A DNA stretch of 64,000 nucleotides from Bacteroides sp. OM05-12 (GTDB taxonomy: Bacteria > Bacteroidota > Bacteroidia > Bacteroidales > Bacteroidaceae), in the NCBI RefSeq assembly GCF_003438995.1, contig NZ_QSUN01000004.1, positions 264,103-328,102 of the forward strand, given 5' to 3'. The translations under genes and the position numbers were made by a program. A model generated the notes under the pieces. It did not search any database. It saw nothing but the letters and a program-made list of their open reading frames with translations, and was not told the origin of the DNA. Of the stretch, positions 31,821 through 40,460 are shown piece by piece. Positions within the stretch are counted from its first letter, which is position 1. Each line of letters starts with the position of its first letter.

Positions 31821-32462
31821 TTATTTAAGTTTAAAAGGAAAAGTATAGGGAAAAGAATCATTAAGAGGATAGGATGCATGTACAAATTTCCATGACTTGT
31901 TTTCAATATCGAATACAGGCAGTAAAATATCGCTTACCTTATCGACATTCTCGGAAGGTTCGATGTATATCCATTCCTTACCCTCCTTTACCAAAATAGA
32001 GCCTTCAGGCGCACTGTCTACATTTCTTGTTACATTTATCAATCCTCCAAGTGTCAAAGAGCCTATGCCACCATAATTAATGAATATCTGACTATTCAAC
32101 CATGCAGAAGTAATCTCAAATTCTGTCGTAGGATAAAGATCGGCTTCCTGATTGCTTTCCACGATTTTAAACTGCGATAATTCATAGGAACGGATGCTCA
32201 TGCCGTTTTCATCAACACCCGTTATCTCGATGTTATATACTCCGTTTGGCAACTTGCCGGATACAATGAAAGTAATAACATTGCTATCCACCTCAAAAGA
32301 CAATGTATGATTTGAGTATTGAGACTTTAGAACCACCTTTAGATTGGAAACCTTAGACAAGTCGTAAGGCTGTAATATAGGCTTTCCGTCACTATCTACA
32401 CCTGTATTTTGCTCAACAGGAATAGAAAGCTTAGAATCATTGCCCCGTACTATCTTTATCAT
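31821..32462 (-). CDS. Phage tail/fibre accessory protein
   Basis: 213 residues, predicted beta-rich. The first 110 residues (KIVRGNDSKLSIPVE..., SNLKVVLKSQYSN..., NGVYNIEITG) resemble an Ig-like adaptor as in baseplate upper proteins. No catalytic motif. It lies 8 bases upstream of the GDSL fibre gene and overlaps the endolysin by four bases, which suggests it attaches the fibre to the virion. Confidence 0.6.
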   Translation of the reverse strand: MIKIVRGNDSKLSIPVEQNTGVDSDGKPILQPYDLSKVSNLKVVLKSQYSNHTLSFEVDSNVITFIVSGKLPNGVYNIEITGVDENGMSIRSYELSQFKIVESNQEADLYPTTEFEITSAWLNSQIFINYGGIGSLTLGGLINVTRNVDSAPEGSILVKEGKEWIYIEPSENVDKVSDILLPVFDIENKSWKFVHASYPLNDSFPYTFPFKLK

Positions 32463-32854
32463 AATTTCAGTATTTGTTTTCTGTTACCGATTTCTTTGAA
32501 TGATACGTGTACCCATGAAAAGTCCTTTTCATCAATCAGTTGGTCAAAAGGCAGATTATCACGGATTAGCTCAAACAATTTCTTATTGCCTTCTTTTGTG
32601 CCTGTATAGATGTCGGCAGCCTCACCTTTCATGTGTTGGGATGTAGCAGCTCCGCCAACAGCCCTGTTCAGATCATTTGAACGAAAACCGCTACTCACAA
32701 GAACAGGTTTACCAAATAAATCCCGTAACGGATCGAGCACATTATCTACTAATGCTACAAGAGCTTTCTTCTGCTGCTCGTTAGGCGTATTGTCTATTCT
32801 CTTTGTCCGGGCGACATTGCTGTGTGCCAGTTCATCCAATGTAAAATACTTCAT
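32459..32854 (-). CDS. Endolysin, M15-family D-Ala-D-Ala peptidase
   Basis: 131 residues, a full M15A peptidase. The zinc-binding motif is S72-QHMKGEAA-D81 (H74, D81) with the second histidine H116 in WVHVSF. It would cut peptidoglycan cross-bridges during lysis. No signal peptide, so it depends on the neighbouring holin. Overlaps both neighbours by four bases (translational coupling). Confidence 0.92.
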   Translation of the reverse strand: MKYFTLDELAHSNVARTKRIDNTPNEQQKKALVALVDNVLDPLRDLFGKPVLVSSGFRSNDLNRAVGGAATSQHMKGEAADIYTGTKEGNKKLFELIRDNLPFDQLIDEKDFSWVHVSFKEIGNRKQILKL

Positions 32855-33336
32855 TTTATATCCTCCTTGTTTAAAACTTCCTCTTTTTTATTGGCGTTCA
32901 AATAATTAGTTAAATACGGAATGTTCTTTATAAACTCCACGCTCAATACATAGTACAGGAAAGCAAAAACCTTATAACCTAAACTAACCTCCGGCAATAG
33001 ATTTTTTATATTCCTAAGTATGTTCACGCCATAGAAATAGAATACACTATATGTAATGAACGATACGCATTGCAAGGCTCCTTCAGGATTACCCTTGTGA
33101 TCGCCTACATAATATATACAGCATATCAGCGTGAAGAATACAGTAGCTTCCACGATACAACGCCACGCCTTTCGGAAATTAAAGCTCTCATGGCTCACCA
33201 ATAAAGCCGACAAAAGCCCGAAGAAGAAATTCAGGAAGAAAACGGCAATCAATGAATGTACTTCTCCACTTATCGGGTTAAGATAAGCGGATATGCCAGT
33301 CAACAACCCCACCACTAAATTCTTAAAGTATTCCAT
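32851..33336 (-). CDS. Holin-like membrane protein
   Basis: 161 residues with about four membrane segments (around 25-48, 62-80, 88-106, 118-138) and a charged C-terminal tail (KKEEVLNKEDIK). Size, topology and position immediately before the endolysin support a phage holin of the phage_holin_4 type. Confidence 0.8.
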   Translation of the reverse strand: MEYFKNLVVGLLTGISAYLNPISGEVHSLIAVFFLNFFFGLLSALLVSHESFNFRKAWRCIVEATVFFTLICCIYYVGDHKGNPEGALQCVSFITYSVFYFYGVNILRNIKNLLPEVSLGYKVFAFLYYVLSVEFIKNIPYLTNYLNANKKEEVLNKEDIK

Positions 33337-33341
33337 AGTCC

Positions 33342-33875
33342 TTATTTTAATAGTTCCACAAAATCAAACATAGACCAGATTTCTCCGCTTATCCATTTTT
33401 TATTCTCACGGTTATGCCTTTTAGCATATTTTTTAGGATAAGGGAACATATACCACTTCTCATGCTTCCAATAGTAATCGGTACAAGCGAAATCGGGTAG
33501 GTTTGCAATTTTTTCCCAATCCTTTTTTCTTTGACCGCCTAGAAATGTAATCTTCGGAAAGGTTCTTTTTACCTCATTTACAAACCATACGAAAGTATCT
33601 TCATTACCACTTTCCAAAAGCAAGCGTACTTGACAATCTCCTTTTATGTGCAGGAATGAAAAAATGTCGTTGAAATTGACTTTGTATGTCATTAAGCCGT
33701 GCCCGCTATATATACGTCCCTTTACTATTTTCACCCGGATATCAAACAAGCGTACACCTTTGTTGTATTGCTCCTGAATGGTTAAGCTTTGACATTTAGC
33801 CATAAAGGTAAAAGGTATTAAATACCATTGCGGAGTGTGATAACTCAATGAATTATGTGAGGCTAATTTTCTCAT
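33342..33875 (-). CDS. PI-PLC X-like phosphodiesterase in the lysis region
   Basis: I take ATG at 33,875 (177 residues, MRKLASHNSLSYH...), since the longer frame begins at a TTG with an unrelated basic stretch. The N-terminal part has the PI-PLC X signature: ASHNSLSY (His as first catalytic residue), LTIQEQYNKGVRLFDIRV, and SGHGL (second catalytic His). The domain is shorter than bacterial PI-PLCs (about 300 residues) and lacks an obvious signal peptide. It lies between fibre and holin genes. It may act on phospholipid or lipid-linked host envelope components; this is inference. Confidence 0.7.
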   Translation of the reverse strand: MRKLASHNSLSYHTPQWYLIPFTFMAKCQSLTIQEQYNKGVRLFDIRVKIVKGRIYSGHGLMTYKVNFNDIFSFLHIKGDCQVRLLLESGNEDTFVWFVNEVKRTFPKITFLGGQRKKDWEKIANLPDFACTDYYWKHEKWYMFPYPKKYAKRHNRENKKWISGEIWSMFDFVELLK

Positions 33876-33931
33876 AATGAAACTTTTAAAGTTTACTCGC
33901 CTTATAAATGAGGTGGGCAAATCATTGTTAA

Positions 33932-35503
33932 TTATTTATTTTGTAAAGCGGCTACTGCTACCTCTAAAGCTGCAATTCTATCAGCTAAAACTTTACCTTG
34001 CCTAGCATCCAAAACATATCCGTCATCAATGGTGGTTAAGCTATTAGCAATCTGTGAACTAAGCATTGGGATGTCCTCTTCAGCAGTAGCTACCTCTAAA
34101 CTACCATCCGGTTCTTTATGTATACCTACTGCTTTAAGAACCAAATTATTACTAACAAGTATAATAAGTTCTTCCGTCCACTGTGGGCATTGATATACAG
34201 AAGCCCACCCGCTATCTTTGTTAACGCCAACTAACAGTTTTCCATTCTTAATCCCTGCTAGTATATCATCAAAAGTATACGGAGATAATATATCTTTTAT
34301 TTCTGCATCAGTGGATGAAGTCTTTAATGCGCCTAAATCATTGACAACCATAATACCACTGCCGCCCCCGCTACCACCACTGCTTAAATTCACATCCTCC
34401 CTAACTTTACACGTCCAATTACCGTTAGTGTATTCTAAAGCTATGATTTTACTCATATACGGGGCATATACAGGTTCATCCGTATAGATAAATCCGAATA
34501 CCAATTGACCTGATGACTGATCTTTATGAATAATATCCACTACTCCGTAATCCCCTACGAATTGAATAGATGCTCCATTTCTTACAGCATCCTGTAATTC
34601 TGCTAGCGTTTTGTTGTTTAAAGCCGTAGCAATTTGAGAACTTGCAGAATTATCCGTAAGTGAATTTATGTCACCTAATAATAAAGCGTCAGAACCTCCG
34701 CCAGAACCTTCGGAAGATATATTAACCAACTCACTATCGCTCTTTTTCATCCAAACAGAAGTCGGTGATACATACAAAAGATAATCATAGAATCCAGCTT
34801 TCCAACCTATTGTTCCGGATTGATATATATTCTTTTGGTAATCCTCTCTGCCGTGCCAATTCCCGTAATAAATAGTATTTCCTCCAGATATAACTTTATA
34901 TGCAAAAGTATAGTTGCCTACTAAAACGACTGTACCATCATCGCCTGTGTAAGAATTTGGCGATACGGTAATACCATTCACTATTTCGCCACTCCATTTG
35001 ACGGATTTTGCAAAATTATTTAAATCGTATGCCTCTTTCCATTTAGACCACTCCCCCTTATTAACTCCTTCCAAAACGCTACTTGAATTATTGAAAAACC
35101 TGTCATAAGTATAGAGATTGTTATATTCCATAGTGGGAATAGCATCACCTGCGTTCAAGCTGGATAGCTGCACACTGGTAGTAAAACGTTGTAATACGCT
35201 AGACCTTGACCAAGGAATAACTATATCTAAAACGCCTATAATTACTCCCGTATTCTTTTCTTCAACCATATATCGTCCACAGCTTTCAGGCTTATTCAGG
35301 CTGTTTAGTTGGGAGAAGTCAACGGTTTTAACTCCCATAATATCAATAGGCACTCTGACTACTTTCCCTGATTTATTAATAACAGGTATTGAAGTAACGC
35401 CATCTATTGAATTTACAATTTCGGTGCTTCCTATATCTTTTGCTCCCGCTTTAACTATCGCTGCGGCACTTTGTGCGGCTCGTTCTATTTCTTCCGGTGT
35501 CAT
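33932..35503 (-). CDS. Phage tail fibre/tip protein
   Basis: 523 residues from ATG 35,503 (MTPEEIERAAQSAAAIV); an upstream in-frame TTG at 35,551 overlaps the previous gene and is less likely. Glycine/serine-rich linkers (EGSGGGSD near 265; SGGSGGGSG near 375) divide beta-rich modules, and the last 40 residues (YVLDARQGKVLADRIAALEVAVAALQNK) are an intramolecular coiled coil typical of fibre trimerisation. No enzyme motif seen. Probably a virion fibre for receptor contact. Confidence 0.75.
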   Translation of the reverse strand: MTPEEIERAAQSAAAIVKAGAKDIGSTEIVNSIDGVTSIPVINKSGKVVRVPIDIMGVKTVDFSQLNSLNKPESCGRYMVEEKNTGVIIGVLDIVIPWSRSSVLQRFTTSVQLSSLNAGDAIPTMEYNNLYTYDRFFNNSSSVLEGVNKGEWSKWKEAYDLNNFAKSVKWSGEIVNGITVSPNSYTGDDGTVVLVGNYTFAYKVISGGNTIYYGNWHGREDYQKNIYQSGTIGWKAGFYDYLLYVSPTSVWMKKSDSELVNISSEGSGGGSDALLLGDINSLTDNSASSQIATALNNKTLAELQDAVRNGASIQFVGDYGVVDIIHKDQSSGQLVFGFIYTDEPVYAPYMSKIIALEYTNGNWTCKVREDVNLSSGGSGGGSGIMVVNDLGALKTSSTDAEIKDILSPYTFDDILAGIKNGKLLVGVNKDSGWASVYQCPQWTEELIILVSNNLVLKAVGIHKEPDGSLEVATAEEDIPMLSSQIANSLTTIDDGYVLDARQGKVLADRIAALEVAVAALQNK

Positions 35504-35514
35504 AATATTTAATT

Positions 35515-38500
35515 TTAATTGTTTATAGGATAATAATATCGCTTCACCCATCCTATGTTTTTATTATCATCATATCTACGAATAATACATTCTAAATATA
35601 CCTCCCAATTACTACCCAAGATGAATGATATTGGTTCACTATCTTCTGTATTAAAAACATTAGAAGAAATAGATATATATGAATTACTTAAATTTTGTAT
35701 ATACATAGTTGATCCTATATATTTATAAGGATCGCCCACAGTTAAGAAAGTTCCGTCGTATTCTTTTCTATAATATGGTAAATCATAGAACCATATTTTA
35801 TCATATTTATCAAAATCTTTTTCTACTACAATTCGTAATCCTGTTTTACTAATTATGAAACAATTTAAGACAGTTCCATCTGGATTAGTTATTTTTTCTG
35901 TGAATTCATCAATATTATCATTATTGATATATGTAATTTTATTTGCATATACGCCGGAAGTCATTACATCACCATCAAATGTTCCGCTAGTCGCATGTAT
36001 TTCGCCTTCTATATAAGCATTCTTGGCATGTATATTACCATCTGTGGTTATTTGAACATTTCCATTGAATGAAGTAGCACCTTTCAACTCTATATTCTTT
36101 CCTTCAATCTTGATGGTTTCAGGAGTAAGATTAATAGATGAAACGACATTGTTCTTGGATACTGACAATGTAATCCTATTAATTAGTTGCTCGATACTTG
36201 ATGCTAAGTTGATGACGGCAGAATCCTTATTAGTCAGTATTACGTATAATATATAAGCATTTCCTGAAAAATTCAATATAAAATTACTGTAACCATCCCA
36301 TTGTCCTGTAGAAGTAATTGTTTTGTATTCGTTAGTAGGGGATAGCTGAACTGTATTTAGTAAGTTACCATTAGTAAAGCCATATTCTAATGTCCCGGAT
36401 TCTACGCAGGCATATCTTATCGTAATATAATAGGTATCAGGAATCCAATCTTTTATATTGCCATTCTGTTGTTTGATTCCATTGTTTTTTAAATGGAGTG
36501 CATTTTCTCCTTTATATGGTTCTATATTTGCAATGGAATTGTTTGCAGCAAATAATTCTCCATTTATAAGTAGTATTGAATCCGTATCTTTATAGATATC
36601 AGAGTTTAATACTTCCCATCCGTCCAAATTTTCAACAAACAAGGCATTGGCAAGGAAGTTATTGGATTGGGTAAAGAAAAATTCAAGCTTGTTCAACTCT
36701 GTTTTGAACATATTCTCTACTACCGTCATTAATAGATCGCCATTTTTTAAATAGAAATCACCGGTAAATACATTACCGTGAGGAGAAACTACGGTACATT
36801 CTTTTCCTTCCAGAGTATAATGGTCAATATACATATATTGTTTAATACTCGGAGCATCCGGGCCATAAGAGGAAAGGATAATTGCGTTTTGTCGTTCTTC
36901 TTGTTCAGGATCACGGTTTCCTAATTGCACAATATCATCACCTGCTTGAGGAATATCACTGCCTGTATCGCAATCCGTCTTACTTAAATCTATATAATCA
37001 TCGCCAACACCTACAACTAAACGCCAATAATATTGATTGGATATATTTTGGAGAATCCCCGCTCTTACGTTGAATGTCTGACAGCGCGCCTGATCATTTA
37101 AAGCAAATTCATTATAAATGACCTTGTCATCATCCATTCCCTTAAAGTAGCATCTGTACGCATCTTCAAGTTCTTCCACTTTTATGCATCTCATCGAAGC
37201 CGGAGAAAGAACTATTTCACCTCCTACATGACTCAATTTTTCAATGATAAGTTCATGAAAAATAGCCTTCATACGTACTAGAAGATTATCTACTTCTAAT
37301 ATTGATTTCCCATTTTTATCTATAAATAACCCAAGACCGGAACCTAAAATCCCAGAAGTAAATTTGCGTGAAAGGATAGAGTCCGATAATAAGCCACCTA
37401 AAAAAGTAATTAATCCGGATGCTTCATCATCATTCTTTTTACTTAGATGCTCGAGTAATGCACGTGACGCTGAAAAAACATTGGCATCACTTGGAGAGAC
37501 ATTGCTGTAGCGGCTTATAACGTACACATTGCTTCCACCGGAAACACTGTTAGTATAAGATAAGCCTTTAAATGTCAGTGAATCTACTTTGTCTTCCAAT
37601 GCTCCGATACGGGAATAGGTCTGACTTTCACCGACCATGTAGACAGGACTGTCATAAGGAATATCCAACTTCTTTTCAAAGCCGATGATACGAGATACAC
37701 GACCATCTTCAAAATAAGTAGGATTCAGGAGGTTTATCTTGCGTCCTATCTGCAAATAGGAATATCTGTCATCTTTATACGAAAACATATTACAATTATA
37801 TACAGAAGGATCTATTTTGAGTTTATCAGCATATTTCTGAGCTTTTTCCTGTAACTCTATTTCTGCTAATGGAATGATAGCATCGGAAATAAATTGAGGG
37901 TCGTAACCTTCAAGAATATATTTATCACCAGGCTTTGGATTCATATCTTCGGCAGGTAACTTCCTTCCGTAGTCTTCATTGCGAACTATCTCGAATACCT
38001 GTGCATCAAGATTCCAACTGCCGTCTGGATTTTTTTCTTCCTGCTTTTTGTCAGGGCTTTTATTATCGTAAGGATTGAACCATACATTAAACTTCATTCC
38101 GGCAAGATCACCGGTTTGGAATGTAATTTTCAAATCCCGCCCAGTTATAACATAATCTTTGGAGAAATAAAAATTCTCATCTGTATCAGTAATACGATAG
38201 GCATTCCATTTTTCTTCTGATATGACATTTCCGTTTTCATCTTCGGTTGTTTCGGTATATTCATGAGTAGTAACAGTGGCTACAATCCCTTCCCTTTTAG
38301 GGTAAACATCCTCAAAAACTACGACCTGCTCGACAACTTTTTCCATCGGCAAATCCTTATCCCCAATGAATGTGATTCCTGACGGAAGCATAAGGCGTTT
38401 TTCAACGATACCCTCTACAACCAAATCATCATCTGCATGATCGGAAGTAAACCATCCGGAAGGTATCTTGCCATATTTTAATTTGTCTGGCTTGTATTGA

Positions 38501-39882
38501 GTACCGGTAATTACATCGTTGACTTTAAGACCGGGAACAAAAAGTTCCTGATTATATCCAAGAAATAAAGCATCAAAAGATTGACCCTCAAACTTTCCAC
38601 CAAGAAATTTTACTTGTGTACGGTTGTTATCCTTGCCTTTCATTCCGATAGAGCCACCAACTGTAACTTGAAAAATAGATTCTACATCGCTGGATTCTTT
38701 ACTGACCCACAAGAATATCTTTAATTTTATTTCCTCATTCTCAGGAATATCTCCTATGGAATGATTCGGTATCGCTATTTTATAAACACCATCTTTATCA
38801 TAGGACGTCTCAAAAGAGTGAATAATATGGCTTTTTTCATGTGTAACATTCTCTAATTCGACACGTCCGATAACATATGTAATAGGAAACGCTCCATCCG
38901 ATTCCTCCACTCTTTTGACACTCAAGTAAACATTTAAATCATCACACAAAATAGTGCTATAACGTTGTGACGTCTTGAATGAAGGAAAATCCTTAAAACC
39001 CAAAGTTCTTCCTTCGTACGAAATAAAGCCATTTCTGTACATGGTTTGAAAGCCTTTGTTTTCAAAAACAAGTTCTTTGGTACTGGCTAAAAAATGTTCA
39101 GTTTTTAGTATCCTACTAGAATCAATTAATATAATTCCTTCTCCATCATTGTAATCCAACACACTTGTTGCCTTAAATATAAGGTTCTTACGATAATACG
39201 GTGTGATATTCCGTGTAGATCCGAAAGCATAGATACGAGTGGCATAAGTACTATCACTTTTATCACGGGACATCTCATTGACATTGCTGCCAAGTTCAAA
39301 GATTACCGGTTCATCAGAAAGTTCGCATTTACCAAGATAAATCGTATTGCCTTTTACCCACCATTCGCACTCGCAAGCTTCGGCTATCATGGTAATGGCA
39401 TCTATGATATTCGTGTTGCTGTATTGAAGGAATATGGGCTTATCTTCTACTACATTATAGTCTATACTGAAGTCATAAGTATCTCCTTTGTAGGTATATC
39501 CCAAAGAGGCAAGGTTGCTTTTAACAACAGACATGTGAGCATCGGGATTCCTTGTTAGGTTCCATGCCGCCTCTTTGTTTCCTTGCCGGTCATAGAAGAT
39601 GATTTTATGTTTCCATTTCCAATAAGGAGCGTCAAGACGTAATTCGTAATCATATCCGCCGGTTGATTTATTCAGAGAGGGATAAACGAGATCAACTATT
39701 TCAAACAATTCATTATCATATTCAGCATAATCCCCCAGTTGAAAATAGACAGGATCATCTACACTGAATTTAAGGGTGATATAGTCCTCTTTCATCAGAT
39801 AGAACCTACGCTTGCCTTCCTTATTGATTATCGTTGAAAAACGGAGGTTGCCTTGTATGTCTTTGATGTCTATTTTATCCAT
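35515..39882 (-). CDS. Large tail-tip protein (host specificity/tail endopeptidase-like)
   Basis: 1455 residues. N-terminal 400 residues resemble the tail-associated hub (Tal/gp27-like) proteins of siphoviruses, which follow the distal tail protein and form the tail tip. The C-terminal third (about 1150-1330, ENALHLKNNGIKQQ; GTFDGDVMTSGVYANKI) holds carbohydrate-binding and phage-tail beta-helix-like repeats. A short serine/glycine segment (LTFKGLSYTNSVSGGSNVYVIS, about 770-790) separates the halves. It comes after the Dit-like protein with a terminator between them. Confidence 0.78.
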   Translation of the reverse strand: MDKIDIKDIQGNLRFSTIINKEGKRRFYLMKEDYITLKFSVDDPVYFQLGDYAEYDNELFEIVDLVYPSLNKSTGGYDYELRLDAPYWKWKHKIIFYDRQGNKEAAWNLTRNPDAHMSVVKSNLASLGYTYKGDTYDFSIDYNVVEDKPIFLQYSNTNIIDAITMIAEACECEWWVKGNTIYLGKCELSDEPVIFELGSNVNEMSRDKSDSTYATRIYAFGSTRNITPYYRKNLIFKATSVLDYNDGEGIILIDSSRILKTEHFLASTKELVFENKGFQTMYRNGFISYEGRTLGFKDFPSFKTSQRYSTILCDDLNVYLSVKRVEESDGAFPITYVIGRVELENVTHEKSHIIHSFETSYDKDGVYKIAIPNHSIGDIPENEEIKLKIFLWVSKESSDVESIFQVTVGGSIGMKGKDNNRTQVKFLGGKFEGQSFDALFLGYNQELFVPGLKVNDVITGTQYKPDKLKYGKIPSGWFTSDHADDDLVVEGIVEKRLMLPSGITFIGDKDLPMEKVVEQVVVFEDVYPKREGIVATVTTHEYTETTEDENGNVISEEKWNAYRITDTDENFYFSKDYVITGRDLKITFQTGDLAGMKFNVWFNPYDNKSPDKKQEEKNPDGSWNLDAQVFEIVRNEDYGRKLPAEDMNPKPGDKYILEGYDPQFISDAIIPLAEIELQEKAQKYADKLKIDPSVYNCNMFSYKDDRYSYLQIGRKINLLNPTYFEDGRVSRIIGFEKKLDIPYDSPVYMVGESQTYSRIGALEDKVDSLTFKGLSYTNSVSGGSNVYVISRYSNVSPSDANVFSASRALLEHLSKKNDDEASGLITFLGGLLSDSILSRKFTSGILGSGLGLFIDKNGKSILEVDNLLVRMKAIFHELIIEKLSHVGGEIVLSPASMRCIKVEELEDAYRCYFKGMDDDKVIYNEFALNDQARCQTFNVRAGILQNISNQYYWRLVVGVGDDYIDLSKTDCDTGSDIPQAGDDIVQLGNRDPEQEERQNAIILSSYGPDAPSIKQYMYIDHYTLEGKECTVVSPHGNVFTGDFYLKNGDLLMTVVENMFKTELNKLEFFFTQSNNFLANALFVENLDGWEVLNSDIYKDTDSILLINGELFAANNSIANIEPYKGENALHLKNNGIKQQNGNIKDWIPDTYYITIRYACVESGTLEYGFTNGNLLNTVQLSPTNEYKTITSTGQWDGYSNFILNFSGNAYILYVILTNKDSAVINLASSIEQLINRITLSVSKNNVVSSINLTPETIKIEGKNIELKGATSFNGNVQITTDGNIHAKNAYIEGEIHATSGTFDGDVMTSGVYANKITYINNDNIDEFTEKITNPDGTVLNCFIISKTGLRIVVEKDFDKYDKIWFYDLPYYRKEYDGTFLTVGDPYKYIGSTMYIQNLSNSYISISSNVFNTEDSEPISFILGSNWEVYLECIIRRYDDNKNIGWVKRYYYPINN

Positions 39883-39910
39883 AGCACCAAAGTTCGTAGA
39901 TATAAAAAAG

Positions 39911-39931
39911 AAGCCCTAAAAATTAGAGCTT
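39911..39931 (-). terminator. Terminator between tail genes
   Basis: Arms AAGCCCTAA (39,911-39,919) and TTAGAGCTT (39,923-39,931) pair, and the minus strand continues CTTTTTTAT. It lies between the Dit-like gene and the tail-tip gene, so part of the late transcript stops here. Confidence 0.7.
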
Positions 39932-39933
39932 CC

Positions 39934-39963
39934 ATTCTTCACTATTAAAGCATTGTGAAGAAT
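39934..39963. repeat. ATTCTTCAC/GTGAAGAAT inverted repeat
   Basis: Perfect 9-base arms at 39,934-39,942 and 39,955-39,963, abutting the stop of the Dit-like gene. Same half-site (ATTGTGAAGAA) as near 50,923 and related to 57,835. Confidence 0.6.
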
Positions 39964-40379
39964 TAGCTTCGAACAGATGGATTTGGCTCACAAAACTTTG
40001 CCGAAAGCTTTCCAAAAGTCCGGTCTATACTCTGTCCATAAGACACACTTTTACCAAGATATATCAGATGGTAGGTATCGTTATTATTTCCCGGAATCTG
40101 AATATCAACTGTACCCTTATATAGTTCCTCAAAGAAAGATTTTTTCTTTGCCTGATAATCCATTTGGGAACTTCCTTCTATGGTGAATGACAAAGTAATC
40201 TCCCGTTCATCCAGCTTGGAGTTACTGACTATCACTCTTTTCCCATGCTCCAAACGTGATTTATTCTCTATAAATTCTTTCATAGGAGCGGGCGCACCAA
40301 TCGTATCAAGAAATCCATCTCCCATCCTTACACCCCATGTGATGTAAGCGTTTTTGTTATTTATCAGTAAATCTGTCAT
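39963..40379 (-). CDS. Distal tail (Dit-like) protein
   Basis: 138 residues, beta-rich, with a central segment KLDEREITLSFTIEG and the conserved-looking end LSAKFCEPNPSVR. The location between tape measure and tail-tip proteins and its size fit a short Dit or tail-tube-end protein. No motif settles it. Confidence 0.65.
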   Translation of the reverse strand: MTDLLINNKNAYITWGVRMGDGFLDTIGAPAPMKEFIENKSRLEHGKRVIVSNSKLDEREITLSFTIEGSSQMDYQAKKKSFFEELYKGTVDIQIPGNNNDTYHLIYLGKSVSYGQSIDRTFGKLSAKFCEPNPSVRS

Positions 40380-40460
40380 AACTTCATTTATTTTTAATTC
40401 TAATACGTAAAATTTATCTTTCTAAGAACTGTAAAGACGAAATGGATTACCCTACAAGTT

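Noticed and set aside
29515..35503. Diversity-generating retroelement
   Set aside because: No reverse transcriptase, template repeat or adenine-biased variable repeat was seen near the fibre genes.
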